From: Planctomyces sp.
GTDB lineage: Bacteria; Planctomycetota; Planctomycetia; Planctomycetales; Planctomycetaceae
Reading direction: 5' to 3'
Length of the DNA stretch: 41,655 nt
NCBI GenBank assembly: GCA_005798445.1
Contig: SYJG01000191.1
Coordinates: 1 to 41,655, forward strand
Part shown: positions 16,252 through 22,817 of the stretch, one piece after another
How positions within the stretch are numbered: the first letter of the stretch is position 1
How the letters are laid out: every line of letters begins with the position of its first letter
Program-made: the position numbers and the translations under genes
Notes under the pieces: model-generated
What the model saw: the letters and a program-made list of their open reading frames with translations, nothing else
Databases searched by the model: none
What the model was told of the DNA's origin: nothing

Positions 16252-17721
16252 ATGATGTCTGTGGCAACTTCTGCGACAAAGCTTCGAGAGGACGGCAACT
16301 CACTCGGAACTCGGAACTCGGAATTCGGAACTTCCTCGGCCAATCGGTTGGATGCGGCGTATCGCGAGCGATTCCCTGGCTCGTCCAAGCTGTTTGAGCG
16401 CAGCTCGCGACTGTTCCCAAACGGCGTGACTCACGACGGCCGCTACCTCCAGCCGTTCCCGATCTTCGCGGCCGAGGCTCACGGATCGAAGAAGACCGAC
16501 GTCGATGGCCACGAACTGATCGACTACTGGGTCGGCCACGGAGCGTTGCTGCTGGGACACTCACACCCGGCGATCGTCGCCGCCGTGCAAAAACAAGTCG
16601 CGAAAGCCACGCATCCCGGAGCCTGTCACGAACTCGAAATTGAATGGGCCGAGTGGGTCCGCCGGCTCGTGCCGTCCGTCGAGCAGATGCGGTTCACGAA
16701 CAGCGGCACCGAAGCGACGCTGATGGCGATCCGCATCTGCCGCATCGTCAGCGGCCGAAACAAGGTCATCAAATTCGCCGGCCACTTCCACGGCTGGCAT
16801 GACTCGATGATCATCTCGTCCGAACCGCCGCATCCCGCCAACGTGCTGGCCGGTGAGTCTCCCGACGTCACCGACTATCCGACTCCCGGAGTGACCGGCG
16901 GTGTCTCCGGCGACGTCGTCATCGTGCCGCCAAACGATCTCGCCGCGCTGGCTCGCGCGATCGACGAGCATCAACCCGCCTGCGTGATCCACGAAGGGAA
17001 CGGAGCACGCTGGGGTGTCGTTCCCGCTCGGCCGGATTTCGTGCGCGGCATCCGACAACTGACCCGCGACAAGGGAGTGATCTTCATCCTCGACGAGGTC
17101 ATCACCGGCTTCCGTGTCGCACCGGGCGGCTTTCAAGCGATCTGTGACATTCAGCCCGATCTTTCGACGTTCGCGAAAGTCCTCGCGGGCGGCTTGCCCG
17201 GCGGAGTGCTCGGCGGCCGAGCCGATTTGATGCAGGCGCTCGCGTTCGGCAATCCGTTCGGCAAGAAAATGAAACATCCGGGAACGTACAACGGCAACCC
17301 GCTCTCCGCCGCCGCCGGCATCGCTGCGCTGGAGATCGTCTCGACCGGAGAACCCAATCGCCGAGCGAACGAAATCGCCGAGCTGCTGCGAGGCAAACTC
17401 AACGCCCTCTTCGCCGAGAAGAGTGTGAACTGGATCGCCTACGGGGATTACTCGGCGATCAAGATTTTGCCGAACTACGACGGCCCCCGTTCGACCAGCG
17501 ATGACTTCCTGCCGTACGGCGGCGACTGGCGCAAGCTCGACGCGAAGCAGGACGCCGCGCTGTCGCAAGCGTTCCGCTGCGCATTGCTGCTCGGCGGCAT
17601 CGACTGGATGGGCTGGGCCGGTAGCACTTCGGCCGCTCACGACGAGAACGACGTCGCTCGCACCATCGACGGCTTTTCCCAAGCCATCGACTGGCTGCGT
17701 GGTGACGGGTTCGTGAGGTAA
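16252..17721 (+). CDS. Class III aminotransferase, glutamate-1-semialdehyde 2,1-aminomutase-like
   Basis: The start is at the ATG-ATG pair 16252/16255 behind GGAGAG. The 489-residue protein is a PLP enzyme of aminotransferase class III: RFTNSGTEATLMAIR binds the cofactor phosphate, FILDEVITGFRV holds the aspartate, and TFAKVLAGGLPGG has the Schiff-base lysine (K309). The order and GGLPGG are typical of the HemL-like branch. It has no hem neighbours, so it could be a paralogue in secondary metabolism rather than tetrapyrrole synthesis. The N-terminal 30 residues are not conserved-looking and are encoded partly by a 7-nt tandem repeat (16302-16329). Homology starts around RLDAAYRERFPGS. Confidence 0.88.
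   Translation: MMSVATSATKLREDGNSLGTRNSEFGTSSANRLDAAYRERFPGSSKLFERSSRLFPNGVTHDGRYLQPFPIFAAEAHGSKKTDVDGHELIDYWVGHGALLLGHSHPAIVAAVQKQVAKATHPGACHELEIEWAEWVRRLVPSVEQMRFTNSGTEATLMAIRICRIVSGRNKVIKFAGHFHGWHDSMIISSEPPHPANVLAGESPDVTDYPTPGVTGGVSGDVVIVPPNDLAALARAIDEHQPACVIHEGNGARWGVVPARPDFVRGIRQLTRDKGVIFILDEVITGFRVAPGGFQAICDIQPDLSTFAKVLAGGLPGGVLGGRADLMQALAFGNPFGKKMKHPGTYNGNPLSAAAGIAALEIVSTGEPNRRANEIAELLRGKLNALFAEKSVNWIAYGDYSAIKILPNYDGPRSTSDDFLPYGGDWRKLDAKQDAALSQAFRCALLLGGIDWMGWAGSTSAAHDENDVARTIDGFSQAIDWLRGDGFVR
16302..16329 (+). repeat. Four-copy 7-nt tandem repeat inside the coding region
   Basis: ACTCGGA occurs three times in a row followed by ATTCGGA. The 7-nt unit is not a multiple of three, so gain or loss of one copy would shift the frame about 17 to 26 codons into the aminomutase-like gene. 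Confidence 0.85.
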
Positions 17722-17807
17722 TGCCGCGTGGCCGCCTCACAATCGTGTCTGGATCAACCGCCAAGGCACGGATAATCTGAGTTCGTCATTCCTGGGGAGT
17801 TGGAACA

Positions 17808-18074
17808 ATGGCTGCGAAATTGGCGGTGTTGGAAGCGCGATTGAATCGACTGGAAGCCGAGCTGCGCGATCTGCGAAAAGCCGCCGGCGTCAAAGACCCA
17901 AAGCCTTGGTATGACCAAATCCTGGGGACGTTCAACGGCGATCCGGGGTTCGACGAGATGGTTCGCTTGGGGAAAGAGATTCGTGACGCGGATCGTGGCA
18001 GCGCGGTTCCGCGCCGGAAAAAGAATCCCGCGAAACCATCGACGAAGCCCGCCTCCAAGAAAGGACGCCGCTGA
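17808..18074 (+). CDS. Putative antitoxin partner of the following PIN toxin
   Basis: The 88-residue protein has an N-terminal coiled coil (KLAVLEARLNRLEAELRDLR), a central segment WYDQILGTFNGDPGFDEM followed by VRLGKEIRDADR, and a basic Lys/Pro tail. This layout is common for small proteins paired with VapC-type toxins in planctomycetes and cyanobacteria (family recalled, not searched). Its TGA stop is directly followed by the GTG of the toxin. The coiled coil likely mediates dimerisation, while the basic tail may bind the operator or the toxin. Confidence 0.7.
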   Translation: MAAKLAVLEARLNRLEAELRDLRKAAGVKDPKPWYDQILGTFNGDPGFDEMVRLGKEIRDADRGSAVPRRKKNPAKPSTKPASKKGRR

Positions 18075-18503
18075 GTGCCTTACGTCCTCGACACCGATCA
18101 TGTCACTTTGATTCAGAAGCACGGCCCGAACACCGCAGCGTTGGTTCGCCGAGTGCGCAGCATCCCGCCCGACGACATCGCCACGACCATCATCAGCTTT
18201 CAAGAACAAACGCAGGGCTGGCTGGCGGCGCTCCATCGTGGGCAGTCGGCGACGGAGATTCTGAAACACTATGCCCGGCTCGACGCGGTCAGAGTCGATT
18301 TTCAGCGAATGAATGTCTTGGCCTTCACGGCCGACGCACAGCGAGTGTTTGAATCACTTCGCCCGCAGTGCCGACGTGTTGGAACGCTCGACCTGCGAAT
18401 CGCCAGTATCGCCCTCGCCACGGATTCAATTCTCCTGACTCGCAACGCAACCGACTTTCGGCAGGTTCCGGGCCTGAGGTTTGAAGACTGGACCAAGCCG
18501 TGA
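18075..18503 (+). CDS. VapC-type PIN-domain ribonuclease toxin
   Basis: GTG 18075 starts immediately after the antitoxin stop. The 142-residue protein shows the PIN acid set: D6 and D8 in VLDTDH, E44 in ISFQEQ, D106 in GTLDLRIASIAL, and NATDF (D127) near the C-terminus. PIN toxins of type II systems cleave RNA, often initiator tRNA or rRNA, using Mg2+ or Mn2+. Its TGA overlaps the GTG of the MATE transporter gene by four bases, so toxin and transporter are translationally coupled. This coupling to an exporter is unusual for a vapBC pair. Confidence 0.88.
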   Translation: MPYVLDTDHVTLIQKHGPNTAALVRRVRSIPPDDIATTIISFQEQTQGWLAALHRGQSATEILKHYARLDAVRVDFQRMNVLAFTADAQRVFESLRPQCRRVGTLDLRIASIALATDSILLTRNATDFRQVPGLRFEDWTKP

Positions 18504-19891
18504 ACTCGTCGTTGCTGACCGCTCCGTTGCGTTCGACGATGTTGCGGTTGGCGTGGCCGGTGTTCATCGAGCAGTTTCTGAGCTTCCTCGTTGGCTTCAC
18601 CGACACATTCCTGGCGGGCTTCATCAGCAAAGAGGCCACGACCGCCGTCGGACTCGCGGCGTATGTCAGTTGGTTGGCCTCGAACATCTTCATGCTGGTC
18701 AGCACGGGAACGGTCGCGGTGGTCGCTCGGCATTGGGGAGCGGGCGAGTTCGATTCCGCCAGTCGCGCGGCGAACCGAGCCGTCGCGATTGCGGCGGTCG
18801 TTGGAATCGGAATGTACGCGCTGATCTGGTTCGCGGCTCCGTGGTACGCAGCGTTGATGCAATTGCACGGAGAGACCGCCAGCATGGTGGTCCGCTTTCT
18901 ACGGATCGACGGCGCGGGCTATTTGTTTTCGTGCCTGACCGTCGCCGGTGCCGCCGCGTTGCGTGGCAGCGGACAGATGCGCGTGCCGATGATGATTCTG
19001 GGATGCGTCAATGTCCTGAACATCATCGTCGCAACATTGCTGAGCGGCGTCGGCCCGGCGGAGTGGCTGTCGATTTCGGTGCGGCTCGGCATTCCGACGT
19101 TCGGTTTGGATGGCATCGCCTACGGCACGTTGATCGCGCGGACCATCGGCGGTTTGTTGACCTTGGGTGTGCTCAGCGGTGGCTGGTTCGGATTGAAACT
19201 GACTCGACGAGAAATCTCGCTACGCGGCGAGCCGGCGCGGCGCATTCTGCGAATCGGTTTGCCGGCTGGCTTGGACGGGCTGTTGCGTTGGTCGGGGCAG
19301 CTCGTCTTCCTGATGATCGTGGCTCGGCTGAGCGACAACGAGTCCGAGCGGACGGCGATCATGGCCGCGCATCTGATCGGGATGCAGGTCGAAGCGATCT
19401 CGTTCTTGCCGGCGTGCGCCTGGGGAATGGCTGCGGCCACGCTGGTGGGACAATCGCTGGGGGCGAAGCTGCCGGAACGAGCACGCGCGGGGGGACACGA
19501 GGCGGTCAAGCAGTGTGCCGTGTTGGCGCTCGTCCTGACGGCGGTGTTCTTCTTCGCCGCTCAACCGATCTACGAGCTGATGCACAAGGACACGCAAGTC
19601 CACGCGATGGGCGTGACTCCGTTCCGCTTCAACGCGTTGTTTCAAATCCCGCTCGTGACCGCGATCGTCTACACGTTCGCCCTGCAAGGAGCCGGCGAGA
19701 CTCGACAACCAATGAAGGTCAGCCTGCTAGGAGTCTTCGGCGTGCGGCTGACTCTGGCCTACGTCTGCGGCATCGTTCTGCACGGCGGATTGCTCGGAGC
19801 CTGGATCGGCATGTGCCTCGACAACACCACGCGAGCGGTGCTGGTGGCCTGGCTGTTCCGCCGCGGAAGGTGGATGTCGAGGAGTATTTGA
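18500..19891 (+). CDS. MATE-family multidrug/cation efflux transporter
   Basis: GTG 18500 overlaps the TGA of the toxin gene. The 463-residue protein has about 12 membrane helices in two halves, with MATE signatures (VFIEQFLSFLVGFTDTFLAG, AALRGSGQMRVPM, ALQGAGETRQPM). MATE proteins exchange Na+ or H+ for drugs, metabolites or cell-wall precursors. It sits third in an antitoxin-toxin-MATE operon. The last 138 bases (19754-19891) are repeated at 20721-20858 with about 92% identity, and a long palindrome begins on its stop codon. Confidence 0.92.
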   Translation: MNSSLLTAPLRSTMLRLAWPVFIEQFLSFLVGFTDTFLAGFISKEATTAVGLAAYVSWLASNIFMLVSTGTVAVVARHWGAGEFDSASRAANRAVAIAAVVGIGMYALIWFAAPWYAALMQLHGETASMVVRFLRIDGAGYLFSCLTVAGAAALRGSGQMRVPMMILGCVNVLNIIVATLLSGVGPAEWLSISVRLGIPTFGLDGIAYGTLIARTIGGLLTLGVLSGGWFGLKLTRREISLRGEPARRILRIGLPAGLDGLLRWSGQLVFLMIVARLSDNESERTAIMAAHLIGMQVEAISFLPACAWGMAAATLVGQSLGAKLPERARAGGHEAVKQCAVLALVLTAVFFFAAQPIYELMHKDTQVHAMGVTPFRFNALFQIPLVTAIVYTFALQGAGETRQPMKVSLLGVFGVRLTLAYVCGIVLHGGLLGAWIGMCLDNTTRAVLVAWLFRRGRWMSRSI

Positions 19892-19956
19892 GCCGGTACG
19901 CGCTAGCGTCCGGTTCCTTTGAGGACGCACCAACCGGACGCTAGCGCGTTCCGGCT
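19891..19956. repeat. 25-bp inverted repeat starting on the MATE stop codon
   Basis: Arms 19891-19915 and 19932-19956 are reverse complements over 25 bases with one mismatch (AGCCGG(T/A)ACGCGCTAGCGTC...). The first base is the last base of the MATE TGA. Both the MATE gene (+) and the vapC gene (-) end toward it, so it may terminate both. Confidence 0.88.
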
Positions 19957-20004
19957 GATTTCATAGCGATGAACCGCCCCAACTCTCCGACGAGTGGCCG
20001 CTGA

Positions 20005-20391
20005 TCACCAAATTCGCGGGACGCCGTACAAATCGAATGCTTGATCGGCGCTGACGACGACCAAGCCGTTCGTCTTGGCCTGAGCCACCAGCAACCGATC
20101 GAACGGATCGCGATGATGCAAGGGGAGCCGATGCTGTACGTCGGCGTCGTCCAGAGTCATCGGCAGCAGACTGGCGCAGAGGAAAACCAGGGCGTCGTCC
20201 ATCCATTCCCGAAACGACCGCGAGAGAGCCAGTTTGCCGAGTTGAACCTTGATGCTCAATTCCCAAACAGTTCCGATGCTGATCAGCCGCTCGTTCGATT
20301 CGTTCTCGATCGCCTCGACGGCTGGATGGCTCAGCTTCGCGGGGTTGTCCAGCGACCAAATCACGGTGTGCGAGTCGAGCAGCAACTTCAC
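20005..20391 (-). CDS. VapC-type PIN-domain toxin
   Basis: The start is GTG 20391, which overlaps the antitoxin stop (GTGA). The 128-residue protein has PIN acids D6 (LLLDSHTVIW), E44 (TVWELSIK), D95 and D98 (HRDPFDRLLVAQA) and D116 (VSADQAF). DSHTVIW and RDPFDRLL are typical of the PIN subfamily paired with Phd/YefM-like antitoxins. It is unrelated at subfamily level to the toxin at 18075. It is the distal gene of a two-gene operon that lies between two copies of the MATE 3' end. Confidence 0.9.
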   Translation of the reverse strand: MKLLLDSHTVIWSLDNPAKLSHPAVEAIENESNERLISIGTVWELSIKVQLGKLALSRSFREWMDDALVFLCASLLPMTLDDADVQHRLPLHHRDPFDRLLVAQAKTNGLVVVSADQAFDLYGVPRIW

Positions 20392-20609
20392 TCCTGGTAC
20401 TCCTTGAAGTCGTCCAAAGGAGCGTCAAAGTCGGGGGCCATGTAAACGACGGAGCCACGCATCGCTCCCAATTTCACACGCGGCTTGGGGACCACGATGC
20501 GAGCGATCGGCTGGTCCCCTTCCGTGACGATCAACTCGTCACCAGGTGCCAGTTGATGAATCAACCCGCCAAGATTCGCTTGGGCCTCTTCGAGTGTGAC
20601 GGATGCCAT
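20388..20609 (-). CDS. Phd/YefM-family antitoxin
   Basis: ATG 20609 is chosen because GGAGAGAGG stands upstream and the 73-residue product then begins MASVTLEEAQANLGGLIHQL, the classic Phd/YefM DNA-binding start. A longer frame on the same strand runs into the decayed MATE fragment and is not credible. The motif GDELIVTEGDQPIARIVVP is typical, and the C-terminal half (DFDAPLDDFKEY) is the toxin-wrapping tail. It should autorepress the pair and neutralise the PIN toxin. Confidence 0.9.
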   Translation of the reverse strand: MASVTLEEAQANLGGLIHQLAPGDELIVTEGDQPIARIVVPKPRVKLGAMRGSVVYMAPDFDAPLDDFKEYQE

Positions 20610-20720
20610 GACGTGGTCCTCTCTCCGATCTCGGCCTGCGGATTGTGTGCGACCGCAGACCATTGCGGACACATCATCATCAAACATCGGACAACCAGCA
20701 ACACGGAAATCGCCGCCTGT

Positions 20721-20858
20721 CTGGCCTACGTCAGCGGCATCGTGCTGCACGGCGACTTGCTCGGAGCCTGGATCGGCATGTGCCTCGACAACACAACGCG
20801 AGCGGTCCTGGTGGCCTGGCTGTTCCGCCGTGGCTGGTGGATGTCGAAGAGTGTTTGA
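20721..20858 (+). pseudogene. Detached copy of the MATE gene 3' end
   Basis: These 138 bases align without gaps to 19754-19891 with 11 mismatches (about 92%), ending at the same TGA. They encode LAYVSGIVLHGDLLGAWIG and the rest of the MATE C-terminus, but no upstream MATE sequence is present. Homology stops sharply at 20720. It forms a direct repeat with the MATE gene, with the vapBC pair and a palindrome between. Confidence 0.9.
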
Positions 20859-21193
20859 AGAAGCGTCTTGGGAGGGCGAGACTTCCGACCAGCCGTGAAC
20901 GATGCGTCGCATGATTCAACGAGTCATGTTCCCTTTAGGCTCCCTTTTGGCTTCCCCGCCATCAAGGTAATCGAAGCATTTGTGGACTTCTGGCGGCGTT
21001 GATGATCGCGACTAGACGTCTTCGGGCACTAGCGATTGTGAACCTGCTCTGGCAGAATGTTCCGTGCCGTGCTCTGTACTCAAAAGAGTCCATATCTACT
21101 CCGCAGACACCGGCTAAATCGCCCATTCTGGTTCCACTTGGAAACACAAAAGGCGCGATTGGCCAGTGCCCACGCATTATTGAAAGGCGAACG
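20859..21193. other. Intergenic stretch, no clear feature
   Basis: This 335-base stretch is more A+T-rich toward the right. An open frame runs through part of it into the next gene, but the codons before 21194 show no family-like sequence. No terminator or RNA gene was recognised. Confidence 0.5.
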
Positions 21194-22810
21194 ATGTCGG
21201 ACAGTTTGAAGTCCATCGTTATTTTTGCAAACGCGCTATTCTTGGGATGTATCACCATTGCAGCTTTCTTGATCTCTCCGGTTGATACAGCGGCTCCTTA
21301 CTCCGAGGCGCTCAAAGAATTGAATGACCTTAGCCAGCTTCGTACGCTCGCGCGGGACTATCGAAAGGACGTTGGGGAACGCATTGAACGAATGCAGTTG
21401 CCAGAACTTATCCAGGGAATGATGGTTGATCGTGGATTACCACGTAACTGGGATGGGATACTTTGTGCAGAAGCGGCACCAGCAGCTTCTGCGCCAGCCG
21501 TTAAAGAAGTTCCCGGCCCGCCCAACGCCGAGACTGCGCCTGCTCCAAAAGCCATGAAAGATCAGCGCAAGAACCATCTAGAACTGGATGCTTCGGAAGG
21601 CACACATGCGGCTCTGATCTCGCGGCGGATTTCTCCCACTCCAGACCCTATTTTTACAGCTCAGCCTTCACGGGAAACATTGCACGATCAACTCGTATTG
21701 GCTGACACCGATCATCTCGGACCAATGACCGTCGCTCTTCTTCAACCCCAGCCGGAAAAGATCCGTTTCTCCGGGCTCGCTGAGGGTTGTCTGCGTAGTT
21801 GGAACAACTCATTACCGATCACAACGGTCCAACCGCAAATTGATGGGACACTTGCTCAAATCCATGAGTTCTTTGTTTCACGGCCTCCCTTGGAAGACCA
21901 TAGCGATCCAGACTCCCCCGTCATTTTTTATCCTGACGTGTGCTACTTCACATACTCATTTCGGCATCTTCTCACGAGGCATCCAGATCTGATTGCCGTT
22001 GAATGGTGGATAGAAGCACCACCGCTCCAATCGGGCGAGAATGAACGTGGGACAAAAGTCTGCAAAGGATGTGCTGGGCCGGCAAGCGTCTCAGCGGCAG
22101 CGCCCTTCGCAATGTTGACGGTGAGATTCAGTCAAAAAGATGGGAATGGCGAGCCAGTACGAGAGTGCATCTCGGTAGGCGGCTCGTGGGGATGGCCAAA
22201 GTGCGGAGTTGCGCAACCTAGCTCATTCAAAAGGTGGGCGCGCGACAAGGAATTGTTACCGAAGCTCCGGGTCGAAATTGATTCGTCATTTGTTTGGTTG
22301 CCAAAGTCCCGTGCAATTTGGTCTGAGATCAAAGAAAAGGGTCTTGAAGAGGCCGTTTTGACTGTGACGGGACGACACGAACGTGAAACGAATCGCATCT
22401 CTCTGTTTGGCCTCAATCTAAATCGGACGTCAGCCACATACTTCTTCCCAGTCGTCCTTGCAATTCTGTTTTTTCTAATCTGGACCCACGCAGTCCACCT
22501 CTGCAACACGCTTCCGACAGAGCGAGCAGAGCAGGCGAAGCTCGCAGACGGTTGGTTCGTGCTATTCCCACATCACGAGTCTAAATGGCTCGGAGTGGGA
22601 CTTCTGGCAGTGTTTCCCAACATTGTCTTGTCTTGGTTACTGATTCCTGATCATGGAGTGCATCCGCTGATGAAGGTAATCGTCGCGGCAATCATCTTGG
22701 CGCTGAGTATCAAATCTTTGCTTGCCTGTTTACGCCTCCGTCAAAATCTTTGTGCCGTTGTTCCGGTATCAACTTCCGTTGACCGCAATGATCGAGAGTT
22801 GCTCGATTAG
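21194..22810 (+). CDS. Membrane protein of unknown function with large extracytoplasmic domain
   Basis: ATG 21194 follows AAAGGCG and gives a 538-residue protein that opens with a membrane helix (IVIFANALFLGCITIAAFLI). A long soluble section follows with CAEAAPAASAPAV and other Ala/Pro linkers, then VCYFTYSFRHLLTRHPDLIAVEWW and a Cys pair (VCKGCAG). Three helices lie near the C-terminus (YFFPVVLAILFFLIW, WLGVGLLAVFPNIVLSWLLI, VIVAAIILALSIKSLLACL). I do not recognise the family. Codon and base use are visibly less G+C-biased than in the neighbours, which points to recent transfer or low selection. It ends 8 bases from the convergent glnD gene. Confidence 0.75.
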   Translation: MSDSLKSIVIFANALFLGCITIAAFLISPVDTAAPYSEALKELNDLSQLRTLARDYRKDVGERIERMQLPELIQGMMVDRGLPRNWDGILCAEAAPAASAPAVKEVPGPPNAETAPAPKAMKDQRKNHLELDASEGTHAALISRRISPTPDPIFTAQPSRETLHDQLVLADTDHLGPMTVALLQPQPEKIRFSGLAEGCLRSWNNSLPITTVQPQIDGTLAQIHEFFVSRPPLEDHSDPDSPVIFYPDVCYFTYSFRHLLTRHPDLIAVEWWIEAPPLQSGENERGTKVCKGCAGPASVSAAAPFAMLTVRFSQKDGNGEPVRECISVGGSWGWPKCGVAQPSSFKRWARDKELLPKLRVEIDSSFVWLPKSRAIWSEIKEKGLEEAVLTVTGRHERETNRISLFGLNLNRTSATYFFPVVLAILFFLIWTHAVHLCNTLPTERAEQAKLADGWFVLFPHHESKWLGVGLLAVFPNIVLSWLLIPDHGVHPLMKVIVAAIILALSIKSLLACLRLRQNLCAVVPVSTSVDRNDRELLD

Positions 22811-22817
22811 AGAATCG

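Noticed and set aside
18481-19944. 487-codon plus-strand frame overlapping the MATE gene
   Set aside because: It is the wrong frame of the MATE gene; the Arg-rich product lacks membrane segments.
20610-20912. N-terminal extension of the Phd-type antitoxin
   Set aside because: The extension is antisense to the MATE relic. The family start MASVTLEEAQ with GGAGAGAGG before it is clear.
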